Assembly (NCBI GenBank): GCA_000719105.1
Contig: JODX01000008.1
Location: forward strand, 62,001 to 126,000
Length of the DNA stretch: 64,000 nt
Direction of reading: 5' to 3'
DNA from: Streptomyces sclerotialus
Lineage (GTDB): Bacteria > Actinomycetota > Actinomycetes > Streptomycetales > Streptomycetaceae
Shown: positions 11,538-20,102 of the stretch, in pieces
How positions within the stretch are numbered: position 1 is the stretch's first letter
Layout of the letters: each line of letters starts with the position of its first letter
Notes under the pieces: generated by a model
What the model saw: the letters and a program-made list of their open reading frames with translations, nothing else
Databases searched by the model: none
Told to the model about the DNA's origin: nothing
Translations under genes and position numbers: made by a program

Positions 11538-12188
11538 ATGAGCATGCTGACTCCTCCCGGCATGGGCGGCGAGTACCGGATCACGGGGGGCAAGTACCCG
11601 CGGATGCGCCGGCCCAAGAGGCGCCCGAAGCTCGTGCTCGCGATCGTGGCGACCGTGGTCGTGGTCGGCCTCATCGGCTGGGGGACCGTGCAGCTCATCG
11701 ACGTCTTCGGCGGGGGCGACAACCCCACGACGGCGAGTACCGGGCCGAAGTGCCCCACGGCCCCCAGGACCAGCGCCGCCCCCTCCCCCGCGGCGAGCGC
11801 CGAGCCCCTGCCCAAGCCGGCCCAGATCACGGTCAACGTGTTCAACGCGACGCCCCGCAGTGGCCTCGCCAAGTCCACTGCGGACGAGCTGAAGAAGCGC
11901 GGCTTCCGCATCGGCGAGGTGGGCAACGCCTCCAAGACGTACGACAAGAAGGTCGACGGCCCCGCGGTCCTGCTCGGCGCCAAGGCCGCCACCGACACGG
12001 CACTGCCCGTGCTGGGCACCCAGTTGCGCGGTGCCGAGCTGAAGACCGACGGCCGTGCGAAAACCACCGAGGTCGACTTCATCATCGGCAGCGGGTTCAA
12101 GTCCCTGTCGGCGAAGGCGGACGCCGCGAAGTCGCTGGCCCAGCTCACCGCGCCGCAGCCGACGCCCACGCCCACGCGCTCCTGCTGA
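11538..12188 (+). CDS. membrane protein with LytR C-terminal domain
   Basis: A 216-residue protein. It has a short cytoplasmic basic segment (RRPKRRPK), one membrane helix (about 35-55), a Pro/Ser/Ala linker, and an external LytR_C domain from about 95 onward (ITVNVFNATPRSGLAKSTADELKKRGF). LytR_C domains occur on cell-wall-associated proteins but are not the catalytic LCP phosphotransferase domain, which is absent here. ATG at 11538 is chosen over an upstream in-frame codon at 11472, which would add unlikely sequence before the basic segment. It is convergent with upp. Confidence 0.83.
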   Translation: MSMLTPPGMGGEYRITGGKYPRMRRPKRRPKLVLAIVATVVVVGLIGWGTVQLIDVFGGGDNPTTASTGPKCPTAPRTSAAPSPAASAEPLPKPAQITVNVFNATPRSGLAKSTADELKKRGFRIGEVGNASKTYDKKVDGPAVLLGAKAATDTALPVLGTQLRGAELKTDGRAKTTEVDFIIGSGFKSLSAKADAAKSLAQLTAPQPTPTPTRSC

Positions 12189-12196
12189 CCCCGCCC

Positions 12197-12257
12197 GGCC
12201 GAGCAGGACGGGGATCAGGGAACAGGAGCCCGGTTCGGGCCGGTCCTACTCGGCCGC
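12197..12257. terminator. shared stem-loop between convergent genes
   Basis: Arms CGGCCGAGCAGGAC and GTCCTACTCGGCCG pair with one mismatch across the LytR_C/upp junction. The right arm overlaps the upp stop codon. Confidence 0.5.
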
Positions 12258-12881
12258 CCCGTACATCCGGTCGCCCGCGTCGCCCAGGCCCGGCACGATG
12301 TACCCGAGCTCGTTGAGGCGCTCGTCCACGGACGCCGTCACGACGGTCACCGGAGTGCCCGCCAGATCGCGCTCCATGACCTCCACGCCCTCGGGAGCGG
12401 CGAGGAGCACCACGGCCGTCACATCGTCGGCGCCGCGCCTGATCAGCTCCTGGATCGCGGCGACCAGGGTGCCGCCGGTGGCGAGCATCGGGTCGAGGAC
12501 GTACACCTGACGGCCGGAGAGGTCGTCCGGCATCCGGGTGGCGTACGTGGACGCCTGGAGCGTCTCCTCGTTGCGGACCATGCCCAGGAAGCCCACCTCG
12601 GCGGTCGGCAGCAGCCGGACCATGCCGTCCAGCATGCCGAGGCCGGCCCGGAGGATCGGCACCACCAGCGGGCGGGGGTGGGAGAGCTTGACGCCGGTGG
12701 TGCGGGCGACCGGCGTCTCGATGTCGACCTGCTCCGTGCGCACGTCACGGGTGGCCTCGTAGGCGAGCAGGGTGACGAGCTCGTCGGCCAGCCGGCGGAA
12801 GGTCGGGGAATCGGTGCGCTGGTCGCGCAGCGTGGTGAGCTTGTGAGCGACCAGGGGGTGGTCGACGACATGGAGACGCAT
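12246..12881 (-). CDS. upp: uracil phosphoribosyltransferase
   Basis: Converts uracil and PRPP to UMP in pyrimidine salvage. The 211-residue protein starts [20 protein letters not shown] at ATG 12881, the standard start for the family. It contains the PRPP loop [14 protein letters not shown] and the uracil-binding C-terminal segment [16 protein letters not shown]. An upstream extension in frame has no family similarity. It is convergent with the LytR_C gene and divergent from the small gene at 13020. Confidence 0.97.
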   Translation of the reverse strand: MRLHVVDHPLVAHKLTTLRDQRTDSPTFRRLADELVTLLAYEATRDVRTEQVDIETPVARTTGVKLSHPRPLVVPILRAGLGMLDGMVRLLPTAEVGFLGMVRNEETLQASTYATRMPDDLSGRQVYVLDPMLATGGTLVAAIQELIRRGADDVTAVVLLAAPEGVEVMERDLAGTPVTVVTASVDERLNELGYIVPGLGDAGDRMYGAAE

Positions 12882-13019
12882 GTCCACCAGGGTATCCGGG
12901 CATCCCCGGACACAGACCGCCACGCCGGGCACGGCCCTGTCCGGTGCTTCACCCGCCCGCTGGCATCAAACCCCCCGTCGGAGGGAAAGTGGGAGGAACC
13001 TAGGTGGGGTGGTGAGCCT

Positions 13020-13202
13020 GTGCCGGACGTGGACGACGGATTCCCGGAGGAGCCGGAGACCGAGGCCGAGCGCAGAAGGCGCCGCGCCCGGTTCCTGCGC
13101 GAGCTGGCGGAGGCCAGGGAGCTGCGGGCCCGGGTCCAGCCGCGCCGCGCCAAGACGGCCCGGCTGCGCCGCGCGATGCGCATGCGCACCTTCCGCTGGT
13201 AG
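13020..13202 (+). CDS. small basic conserved protein (60 aa)
   Basis: GTG at 13020, with GAGGAACC upstream, opens a 60-codon frame. It starts with an acidic head (PDVDDGFPEEPETEAE) and continues as a long Arg-rich helix ending MRMRTFRW. The acidic-to-basic layout looks like a small nucleic-acid- or protein-binding peptide, but no family is recognised. From memory a comparable small gene lies beside upp in other Streptomyces. Confidence 0.6.
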   Translation: MPDVDDGFPEEPETEAERRRRRARFLRELAEARELRARVQPRRAKTARLRRAMRMRTFRW

Positions 13203-13655
13203 CCGGCGCCGGTGACCGGCTCACGGCACCCGGCGCCCCGTCCGCCTTCCGTCCGCCGTTCCGCTACGGCATCCGGCGGCAACGCACCGCCACGAACCGA
13301 CCGCGTACGGAAGCGGCCCCCGAGCCGCGTACGATCACCATCTGGCGGCAATGAGTGCGCGGCCGTCCCCTCCCGGAGCGAGTGAGCCGAAGGGGCGCGC
13401 CCGCGCCGGAAGCCGGAGCGCACGGACCCCGTGAGGAACGGGCCGGGCACACCGGTGTACCGGCACGGGCTCCCGTCCCGGCGACGATCGAGCGATCAGG
13501 AAAGGGGAAGGGACACAGGGCGGCGAAGACGTCCCCTGAGCGCCATGTTTCTGCCACGATTCCGAGTGGGCGGGGCTCGGAGCAGCACTCCTCGCCCGCA
13601 ACCTCCGCCGGGGGGACCCCCGACCGGCACACCTATGACCAGTGGGAGAGTCACG
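13203..13655. other. intergenic region before tadA pair
   Basis: No gene that I can support on either strand. It should hold the promoter for the tadA-partner gene. An A/G-rich stretch at about 13498-13518 and a C-rich stretch at about 13599-13625 stand out, but no clear hairpin terminator was found. Confidence 0.4.
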
Positions 13656-14183
13656 GTGTACTTCGCCGCACTGCTCGCGCGCACCGAAGACGGGTGGGAA
13701 GCGAGCGACACAGAGCTCGACGATGTGGAGACCCTGTCGGATCTGACCGACCTGGCCCGCGACGCCTCGGTCGACGACGACACGGTGCTCGTGCTCATCG
13801 AGCAGGAGGACGCGTGGTTCGGCGTCGTCCGCTTGGACGGCGAGGACGACCCTCGTATCTACGTCTCGGACGCCGCCGCGGCGGCCCGCAGCTCGTACGG
13901 CGAGATCCTCCTCACGGACGAGCTGCTCGGACGGGAGCCCGGCGACGACGGCGCCGACCTGGACTCCCTCGACCTCGACGGCACGGAGGACGGAGAGCCG
14001 GAGAGCGACGACGACGGCACGGCGTCCGACACCGCGGTGCCGCACGGCCCGGTGGGCGACAGCGAGGTCCTCGACGACCTGGGCGTCGGTGAGAAGGAGC
14101 TGCGCTCCTTCGACGCGGACGACGCGCTCAGCTCGATCGCCGAGGCACTGGGCGCCTCGGAGGTCCTGGAGACGGTCCGCTGA
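13656..14183 (+). CDS. tRNA adenosine deaminase-associated protein
   Basis: A 175-residue acidic protein that is regularly found immediately before tadA in actinomycetes; its role is not defined. The conserved N-terminus is MYFAALLARTEDGWEAS. The middle is rich in Asp/Glu/Ser, and the C-terminal part has LDDLGVGEKELRSFDADDAL. GTG at 13656 has GGGAGAG six to seven bases upstream and gives the usual start; ATG 13635 would add seven residues. It ends 38 bases before tadA, so the two are probably one transcript. Confidence 0.85.
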   Translation: MYFAALLARTEDGWEASDTELDDVETLSDLTDLARDASVDDDTVLVLIEQEDAWFGVVRLDGEDDPRIYVSDAAAAARSSYGEILLTDELLGREPGDDGADLDSLDLDGTEDGEPESDDDGTASDTAVPHGPVGDSEVLDDLGVGEKELRSFDADDALSSIAEALGASEVLETVR

Positions 14184-14221
14184 ACCCTGACGCACAGAAC
14201 GGTTTCCGCCGGGTCCCCGGA

Positions 14222-14704
14222 GTGGGTGACGAGCCTGCCCCGGACCCGGTGCGTGACCCCTGGCGAACCGCTATGCGGCTCGCCCTGGACGAGGCCGGAC
14301 GCGCGGCCGCGGGCGGGGACGTCCCGGTCGGCGCGCTCGTCCTGGCCGCGGACGGTACGACCGTGCTGTCCACCGGGCACAACGAGCGCGAGGCCACCGG
14401 CGATCCGACGGCCCACGCGGAGGTGCTGGCGATCCGCCGGGCCGCCGCGGCGCTGGGCGAGTGGCGGCTCACCGGCTGCACGCTCGTCGTCACCCTGGAA
14501 CCGTGCACGATGTGCGCGGGCGCCCTCGTGCAGTCCAGGGTCGACCGGGTCGTCTACGGCGCCCGCGACGAGAAGGCCGGCGCGGCGGGTTCCCTGTGGG
14601 ATCTCGTACGGGACCGGCGTCTCAACCACCGGCCCGAGGTGATCGAGGGCGTGTTCGCCGACGAGTGCGCCCGGCTCCTCACCGGCTTCTTCCGCGCCCG
14701 CTGA
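14222..14704 (+). CDS. tadA: tRNA(Arg) adenosine-34 deaminase
   Basis: Deaminates A34 to inosine in tRNA-Arg(ACG); that tRNA is also encoded in this window at 37677-37749. The zinc site is complete: HAE (in DPTAHAEVLAIRRA) with the catalytic Glu, and PCTMC. The 160-residue length is normal. GTG 14222 is used; ATG 14273 is a possible shorter start but would remove residues conserved in the family. It follows the partner gene. Confidence 0.95.
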   Translation: MGDEPAPDPVRDPWRTAMRLALDEAGRAAAGGDVPVGALVLAADGTTVLSTGHNEREATGDPTAHAEVLAIRRAAAALGEWRLTGCTLVVTLEPCTMCAGALVQSRVDRVVYGARDEKAGAAGSLWDLVRDRRLNHRPEVIEGVFADECARLLTGFFRAR

Positions 14705-14781
14705 ACCGCGTCCGCCCGCGCGGAGCCCCGCCCCGCATATCGATTTCGAACCACGGCCCACCTTGGGGTAGGGTCTCCCTC

Positions 14782-14866
14782 GGTAGCGTGTCCGAGCGGC
14801 CGAAGGAGCTCGCCTCGAAAGCGAGTGTGGCGCAAGTCACCGAGGGTTCAAATCCCTCCGCTACCG
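14782..14866 (+). tRNA. tRNA-Ser (CGA)
   Basis: Acceptor arms GGTAGCG and CGCTACC pair, with discriminator G at 14866. The anticodon stem CTCGC/GCGAG encloses loop CTCGAAA, giving anticodon CGA. The long variable arm is typical of serine tRNA, and the T loop reads TTCAAAT. CCA is not encoded. Confidence 0.97.
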
Positions 14867-14874
14867 CAGGGAAA

Positions 14875-14908
14875 CGAAGGGCCCGGTCCGATGGACCTGG
14901 CCCTTCGT
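14875..14908 (+). terminator. hairpin after tRNA-Ser
   Basis: Stem CGAAGGGCC with GGCCCTTCG, extended by GGTCC/GGACC, directly downstream of the tRNA. No long T run. Confidence 0.75.
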
Positions 14909-15067
14909 GCTGCTCCGTCCCGGTTCCCGTCTCAGTCCATGGAGACGCTTCACGAGTACGCCATGGCGACCTGGTCCGAGGTCTTCTCAAGTCCTTCCGC
15001 AGCGTCGGGCGGAATCAATGCCTGTGACCGGAGTTGTCACTTCGACAGACGCGACATTGGGGGGTTC

Positions 15068-15490
15068 GTGTACCTGTCCTCGCAAGCCGCCATGGCCTTC
15101 ACCACCGTGGCTGCCCTGCTTTGTTTCACGGTCGGCGGCGTCGCTCTGCTCTTCATTCCGCACCAGATCCGGGACCGCAAGCTCAGGAAGAGGGGGGCGG
15201 ATGCGGAAGCCGTGTGCGAAGAGCGCCTGTACCGAGGTGGCCTCAGTGTCGTCCGGGTCCGGTGCGTGTTCAGCCCACGTCCCGGCATACAGGTCCGGGC
15301 GTTGGTGACCCCGCCGAGACCGGCGCCCCGGGTCGGCGAGACGCTCACGGTGGTGTACGACACGGAGAATCCCGAGGTGGTGGAGAGCGCGCATTACCTG
15401 CGCTCGTCCGCCCCCCGCGCGGGAGTCGTGTTCCAGCTCCTCTTCGTGGTTTCGGCGCTGGCCACGGTGATCGGCGTGAGCCTCTCCTGA
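15068..15490 (+). CDS. DUF3592-like membrane protein
   Basis: A 140-residue protein with an N-terminal membrane helix (FTTVAALLCFTVGGVALLF), a soluble beta-rich middle including VRVRCVFSPRP and VGETLTVVYDTENPEVVE, and a second helix at the C-terminus. The VYDxxNPE pattern and two-helix layout match DUF3592 proteins, which have no assigned role. GTG at 15068 follows a GGGGGG tract; the upstream in-frame reading runs back through the tRNA gene and is not coding. Confidence 0.7.
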   Translation: MYLSSQAAMAFTTVAALLCFTVGGVALLFIPHQIRDRKLRKRGADAEAVCEERLYRGGLSVVRVRCVFSPRPGIQVRALVTPPRPAPRVGETLTVVYDTENPEVVESAHYLRSSAPRAGVVFQLLFVVSALATVIGVSLS

Positions 15491-15710
15491 CGCCTCCTCC
15501 CGGTGCCGGTGCGGAGCCGGGACGGGGAAACGCGCATGGGTGCCGCCTCGTCCGATGGACCGGGCCCTTCGTGCGTCTGTCCGCCGGTCTTCGCCGGTCT
15601 TCGCCGGGGCTTGCGGAGGGTTACGGAGCGGCTGCCGGAGCGCCCGGGAAAAGGTGCCGCCCGGCTCACCGGGGAGGAGCATGGAGGGAAGCGATCGGAG
15701 GAGGCCCGTC

Positions 15711-15905
15711 ATGACATCGGAAGCCTCGGGAAACGACACCTGGTACTCGGATACGCCGTCACAGGCCGAGGGCGAGCGCGACGAGGCGGGCGAGCACACG
15801 CCGCCGCAGGAGCGGCACCGGCAGGTGAGCAGGACCCAGCCGTCCCAGGCGGAGGGCGAGCGGGGCGACGACATCCAGACCGTCGATCGCGGCAAGCACC
15901 CGTGA
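15711..15905 (+). CDS. small hydrophilic protein with internal repeat
   Basis: A 64-residue protein starting at ATG 15711 with GGAGGAGG seven bases upstream. It is very hydrophilic and contains PSQAEGERDE and PSQAEGERGDD, an internal duplication. It is likely disordered. I do not recognise a function. Confidence 0.65.
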   Translation: MTSEASGNDTWYSDTPSQAEGERDEAGEHTPPQERHRQVSRTQPSQAEGERGDDIQTVDRGKHP

Positions 15906-16035
15906 ACATGCGTGAACACCCGGGAAGGACTCCGTGGGCGTACCTGATCATTCCGTTCCCGCGAACACATGACCGGGTTACACTCGCCGCCGGCAGCAGG
16001 TGCCTCATGAGGTGCGGAAGACGGGGGAGGCCGCG

Positions 16036-16212
16036 GTGGCGGTGCACGCCAAGAAGATCGCGCTCTTTGTGCTGGTGGTCTTCGTCCTCTATGTGATCAT
16101 CACGGACCCGGAAACGGCGGCCGATTACGTCCAGATAGGGTTCGAGGGCATTTCGAGTGCCGCCGGCTCCATCGGCGACTTCATGACGTGGATCGCCAAC
16201 GGGGGCGAGTGA
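16036..16212 (+). CDS. small single-pass membrane protein (58 aa)
   Basis: GTG at 16036 is preceded by a strong GGGGGAGG five to six bases away. The protein has a basic start (VHAKK), one hydrophobic helix IALFVLVVFVLYVII, and a soluble C-terminal helix ending TWIANGGE. It lies 43 bases before the Dabb gene and may be co-transcribed. No known family. Confidence 0.68.
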   Translation: MAVHAKKIALFVLVVFVLYVIITDPETAADYVQIGFEGISSAAGSIGDFMTWIANGGE

Positions 16213-16255
16213 CCCGCGGACCGCCGGCACACCGCCGCAGCCCCCTGGAGCGCCC

Positions 16256-16549
16256 ATGATCCGCCACCTGGTCCTCTTCAAGCTGAACGAGGGCGTCGAG
16301 CGCGACGACCCACGCGTCGTGAAGGGCGTCGAGGCCTTCCGCGCCCTCGGCGGCCGGATCGACGAGCTGCGCTTCTGGGAGTGCGACTGGAACATCACCG
16401 ACCGGCCCATCGCGTACGACTTCGCGATCAACTCGGCGGTCGACGACAGGGACGCCCTCCAGCGGTACATCGAGCACCCGGCGCATCAGGCGGGTGTCGC
16501 ACTGTGGCGCGAGTTCGCCACCTGGGTGATCGCCGACTACGAGTTCTGA
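16256..16549 (+). CDS. Dabb-domain (stress-responsive alpha/beta barrel) protein
   Basis: A 97-residue ferredoxin-like Dabb protein. MIRHLVLFKLNEGV at the start, AYDFAINSAVDD in the middle and YIEHPAHQAGV are the family landmarks. Such proteins form dimers, and some are small enzymes; no reaction can be assigned here. ATG 16256 is the natural start. It lies upstream of the sigma gene in the same direction, but a terminator intervenes. Confidence 0.88.
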   Translation: MIRHLVLFKLNEGVERDDPRVVKGVEAFRALGGRIDELRFWECDWNITDRPIAYDFAINSAVDDRDALQRYIEHPAHQAGVALWREFATWVIADYEF

Positions 16550-16578
16550 GCCGCTCGCCGGTTCACGGCAGGAACAGG

Positions 16579-16607
16579 GAGCCCCTCGCCGGAACGGCGG
16601 GGGGCTC
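16579..16607 (+). terminator. hairpin after Dabb gene
   Basis: GAGCCCCTCGCC pairs with GGCGGGGGGCTC (with a bulge) around loop GGAAC, 30 bases past the stop codon. Confidence 0.75.
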
Positions 16608-16639
16608 TCGCGCTACTCAACACGGAGTTATGGGGTGCT

Positions 16640-16654
16640 TGCGCACAGTGCGCA
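16640..16654. promoter_or_regulatory. palindrome upstream of first sigma gene
   Basis: TGCGCACAGTGCGCA is a perfect inverted repeat with 7-base arms around a central A, about 85-100 bases before the sigma gene. It is a possible operator; no regulator is known to me. Confidence 0.45.
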
Positions 16655-16740
16655 TGTCTTGTGATGCTATGACCGCTTTGAGGGATGAGTTACGGATGCG
16701 TTGACGGAGCAAGTTGACGGAGCATGAGGTGGAGTTGACC

Positions 16741-17634
16741 GTGCCGGCCCGTACTGCGCCTCAGGCCCTGCCCCGCATGGACGCCGAAACACCTCGCGTG
16801 GACACCGAACCGTCCCCGGCGGAGCCCATGCCTCCCGCCCCCGACCCCACGCCCCCCGCTCCCGACAGACGCCGCGGCGCCGACACCCGGGCGCTGACCC
16901 AGGTCCTCTTCGCCGAGCTCACGCAGCTCGAGCCCGGGACACCCGAGCACGACCGGGTCCGCGGAGCGCTCATCGAGGCCAACCTCCCCCTCGTCCGGTA
17001 CGCGGCCGCCCGTTTCCGCAGCCGCAACGAACCGATGGAGGACGTGGTCCAGGTCGGCACCATCGGGCTGATCAACGCCATCGACCGATTCGACCCGGAG
17101 CGCGGGGTGCAGTTCCCGACCTTCGCGATGCCGACCGTGGTCGGGGAGATCAAGCGGTACTTCCGCGACAACGTCCGCACCGTCCACGTCCCGCGCCGCC
17201 TGCACGAGCTGTGGGTGCAGGTGAACAGCGCCACCGAGGACCTCACGACCGCGCTGGGCCGCTCCCCCTCGACCGTCGAGATCGCCGAGCGGCTGCGCAT
17301 CACGGAGGACGAGGTCCTCTCCTGCATCGAGGCCGGGCGCTCGTACCACGCGACCTCCCTGGAGGCGGCCCAGGAGGGGGACGGACTGCCGGGGCTGCTC
17401 GACCGGCTGGGCTACGAGGACCCGGCCCTCGACGGCGTGGAACACCGGGATCTCGTACGCCACCTCCTCGTCCAGCTCCCCGAACGGGAACAGCGCATCC
17501 TTCTCCTGCGCTACTACAGCAACCTCACCCAGTCGCAGATCAGCGCGGAGCTCGGCGTCTCACAGATGCACGTGTCCCGGCTGCTGGCCCGCAGCTTCGC
17601 CCGCCTGCGCTCGGCGAACCGCATCGAGGCGTGA
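16741..17634 (+). CDS. sigF: SigB/SigF-family RNA polymerase sigma factor (SigF-like)
   Basis: A sigma factor of the SigB/SigF class used for sporulation or stress promoters. After a Pro-rich N-terminus, region 2 reads [21 protein letters not shown] and [19 protein letters not shown]. Region 3 follows, and region 4 has the helix-turn-helix [24 protein letters not shown] 16741 has GGTGGAG seven bases upstream and gives 297 residues; TTG 16714 is an alternative, with a 12-bp direct repeat (GTTGACGGAGCA) at 16700 and 16713. From memory the gene order upp-tadA-Dabb-sigma-sigma corresponds to sigF and then sigN in S. coelicolor; the symbol depends on that. Members of this class are usually held by RsbW-type anti-sigma factors. 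Confidence 0.88.
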   Translation: MPARTAPQALPRMDAETPRVDTEPSPAEPMPPAPDPTPPAPDRRRGADTRALTQVLFAELTQLEPGTPEHDRVRGALIEANLPLVRYAAARFRSRNEPMEDVVQVGTIGLINAIDRFDPERGVQFPTFAMPTVVGEIKRYFRDNVRTVHVPRRLHELWVQVNSATEDLTTALGRSPSTVEIAERLRITEDEVLSCIEAGRSYHATSLEAAQEGDGLPGLLDRLGYEDPALDGVEHRDLVRHLLVQLPEREQRILLLRYYSNLTQSQISAELGVSQMHVSRLLARSFARLRSANRIEA

Positions 17635-17700
17635 GGAGGAGCCGCCCGGCCCATGGACATGTACGGACCGGGCGCGCGGGCGTCGACGGGACCGGGCGGC

Positions 17701-18150
17701 GGCCATTCGCGGCCGGCGGCGGGGCCTGGGAAGCATTCGCGGACGGCTGAGCCCGGGAAGCGCGCGGACGGCTGAGTCCGGGAGGCGTTCACGGCGTCGG
17801 CGGCACCCGCAGGGCCCGCAGGCATTCTCAGCGGTGGCGCCGGGAGGGCATTCACTACGGTCCGTGAAGCCATGGGTATTCGGGGGCTCGTGGCACCCAA
17901 GGAAAATTACAGTCTGTTAAAGCCTTGGGTATTCGCGGTCCGATGTCGCCCGGTTCCAATCACGGTCCGTGAAGCCTTCAGGTATTCGTAGCCCGGGAGG
18001 CCGGGAGGCCGAGGGCATTCGCGGTCGTCGGAGCTCGGGCATTCACGGACCGTGAAGCCCAGGGGCATTCGCAGTCGGCCGGATACACGCACCCGAACAT
18101 TCCAGTCGGACCGACCGGTATTCGCGGCTCCGGCCACCACCGGCATTCCC
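17701..18150. repeat. degenerate palindromic repeat array between the two sigma genes
   Basis: The 1019-base gap 17635-18653 has no credible gene. About fourteen copies of a GGCATTCGCGG-like element (GGYATTCRCGG) occur at 20-55-base intervals, for example at 17701, 17731, 17784, 17821, 17846, 17873, 17927, 17980, 18013, 18037, 18063, 18116 and 18141. Three share a longer unit CGGTCCGTGAAGCC plus GGTATTCG (17858, 17963, 18046), and a fourth near 17916 is partial. TTCACGGACCGTGAA (18042-18056) is a perfect palindrome. The rest of the gap to 18653 should hold the promoter of the second sigma gene. Confidence 0.8.
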
Positions 18151-18510
18151 GCCTCCCGCCGGCGGCAGGCACCCGCATCCCCGGCTGCCGGGCACCCACG
18201 CTCAGCACCCGCTGGAATCCACGCACCCGACCGGACCGGCAAAGGCCCGCGCCTCCGCGTCCCCGGGGCGGCCATACCTGGACACGCCGGGGCACGTACG
18301 CCTGGCGGGTGGGGCACGCGGGGCGCACAAGGGCAGATGGGGCGCACAGAACGGGGCCTCAGGACAGCTCCGCAGGCCACGGCGTACAACCGAATAGGAG
18401 CTCGACACATCACCGGTGGGAGCGAATCGACTATCGGCGCTCTTTCCGACAGTTTCACGCCGAAATTCCGCCAGAACCCCTCTTTCCTGGGCCGATTCCC
18501 CTCAGCTATG

Positions 18511-18546
18511 TCGACATGTCACTACAGCGTGTTGCCGACATGTGAC
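18511..18546. promoter_or_regulatory. paired direct repeat upstream of second sigma gene
   Basis: TCGACATGTCAC (18511-18522) and CCGACATGTGAC (18535-18546) are 24 bases apart, each centred on the palindrome ACATGT, roughly 110-145 bases before the start codon. This is a plausible dimer-binding region. Confidence 0.45.
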
Positions 18547-18653
18547 ATTCTGCGGGAAGCGCGTTTGCCGTGGCCCCGCCTCCGGTATTCAGGTGGAGGC
18601 TGCGTTCCTCACGACGGGAGCGCCGCGACCGTCCGCGACCCAAAGGGGGTGGC

Positions 18654-19553
18654 ATGTCCGCAGACCAGGGCAGCTCGAAGGTGCTCATGCTCGCGAAGGG
18701 CGAGCCCGCGCCCGACGCTCTCCAGGCCTCTCAGGACCTTCAGGCCCCTCAGGACCTCCCCGGTCCCGAGCTGGCCCTTCCGGCCTCGGAGTCCATCGAC
18801 ACCCGCACCCTGTCCCGCTCCCTGTTCCTGCGGCTCGCCGCACTGGACGAGAACAGCCCCGAGCGCGCCTACGTCCGGGACACCCTCATTGAACTCAACC
18901 TCCCGCTGGTGCGCTACGCCGCCGCTCGTTTCCGGTCGCGCAACGAACCCATGGAGGACATCGTCCAGGTCGGCACGATCGGCCTGATCAAGGCGATCGA
19001 CCGGTTCGACTGCGAACGCGGTGTGGAGTTCCCGACCTTCGCGATGCCCACGGTCGTGGGCGAGATCAAGCGGTTCTTCCGCGACACCTCGTGGTCGGTG
19101 CGGGTGCCGCGCCGGCTGCAGGAGCTGCGCCTGGCCCTGACCAAGGCGAGCGACGAGCTCTCCCAGAAATTCGACCGGTCTCCGACGGTCACCGAACTCG
19201 CCGCCGTGCTGGGCGTGTCGGAGGACGACGTGGTGGACGGCCTGGCGGTCGGCAACGCCTACACGGCCTCCTCGCTGGACTCCCCCGCCCCCGAGGACGA
19301 CGGCGGCGAGGGCTCCCTGGCCGACCGCCTGGGCTACGAGGACACCGCGCTGGAGGGCGTGGAGTACCGGGAGTCCCTGAAGCCCCTGCTGGCGAAGCTG
19401 CCGCCCCGTGAGCGCCGGATCATCATGCTCCGCTTCTTCGCGAACATGACGCAGTCCCAGATCGGCGAGGAGGTCGGCATCTCCCAGATGCACGTGTCCC
19501 GCCTGCTGACCAGGACGCTGGCCCAGCTGCGGGACGGACTGATCTCGGACTGA
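18654..19553 (+). CDS. sigN: SigB/SigF-family RNA polymerase sigma factor (SigN-like)
   Basis: A 299-residue paralogue of the sigma factor at 16741. Regions 2 to 4 are closely similar ([59 protein letters not shown]), while the N-terminal 50 residues differ. ATG 18654 follows AAGGGGGTGG. The position directly after the SigF-like gene matches sigN of S. coelicolor as I recall it; that sigma factor is linked to aerial hyphae. A clear terminator follows. The long upstream region suggests complex control. No anti-sigma gene is adjacent. Confidence 0.88.
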   Translation: MSADQGSSKVLMLAKGEPAPDALQASQDLQAPQDLPGPELALPASESIDTRTLSRSLFLRLAALDENSPERAYVRDTLIELNLPLVRYAAARFRSRNEPMEDIVQVGTIGLIKAIDRFDCERGVEFPTFAMPTVVGEIKRFFRDTSWSVRVPRRLQELRLALTKASDELSQKFDRSPTVTELAAVLGVSEDDVVDGLAVGNAYTASSLDSPAPEDDGGEGSLADRLGYEDTALEGVEYRESLKPLLAKLPPRERRIIMLRFFANMTQSQIGEEVGISQMHVSRLLTRTLAQLRDGLISD

Positions 19554-19596
19554 GCCCGGACTGGACCCGAAAGCGAGCGAGCCCGGACGGCTTGTG

Positions 19597-19636
19597 ACCG
19601 CCGGGGTGCCCTGATCGGCACCTCGGCGGTTTTTCG
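19597..19636 (+). terminator. intrinsic terminator after second sigma gene
   Basis: ACCGCCG and GGTGCC pair with GGCACC and CGGCGGT around CTGATC, followed by TTTTT. One of the few classical T-tract terminators in the window. Confidence 0.92.
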
Positions 19637-19675
19637 TGCGCCTCTCCTCCGGGAGGAGAGGCGCCGGCCGCGCGG

Positions 19676-19870
19676 TTACTTCAGCGCGAGCCAGGCGACG
19701 GCGGCCACGACGACGACGGCCACGACGACGCCGATGATCAGACCGATGCGCGGGCCCGCGGGCGCGGGAGCCTGCTGACGTCCCTGGGGGCCCTCGTCGA
19801 CGAAGGCGCGGAACATCTGGGTGCTGCCGGCGGGGTCGTAGTTGCCCTGGGGGCCCTGGGTGTTAGCCAT
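19676..19870 (-). CDS. small tail-anchored membrane protein (64 aa)
   Basis: Start ATG 19870 gives MANTQGPQGNYDPAGSTQMF, a hydrophilic segment with AFVDEGPQG. One C-terminal helix follows (IGLIIGVVVAVVVVAAVAW), ending LALK. The orientation suggests an N-in or tail-anchored protein. No family recognised. It is convergent with sigN and divergent from the marR gene. Confidence 0.7.
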   Translation of the reverse strand: MANTQGPQGNYDPAGSTQMFRAFVDEGPQGRQQAPAPAGPRIGLIIGVVVAVVVVAAVAWLALK

Positions 19871-20102
19871 GCCCCCGGACACTAGCGAATCGCAGGGGGA
19901 CCCCCCAAGTGCGGGTGCCGTTCCGATGCATGTGCCGGTGCCCGTCCGTATCGCCTCGCCGCACGCCCGGCATCGCCTCGCCGCACGCCCGACGTCGCCT
20001 CGGCGCCTGTCCGATGTCACCTCGACACACGCCCGGCGTCGTCCCGGCGCCACCCGATGTCGCCGCAACCCCGGCCACCTGCAGGTTTACGCTCGCCAAT
20101 AC

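Noticed and set aside
17701..18150. Possible CRISPR array in the sigma-gene gap
   Set aside because: Units are short and degenerate, spacing is irregular (20-55 bases), and there are no cas genes.
17907..18458. 183-codon minus-strand frame in the sigma-gene gap with repeated REC-like peptides
   Set aside because: The peptide repeats come from the DNA repeat array; spacing is irregular and units shift frame, so it is not a repeat protein.
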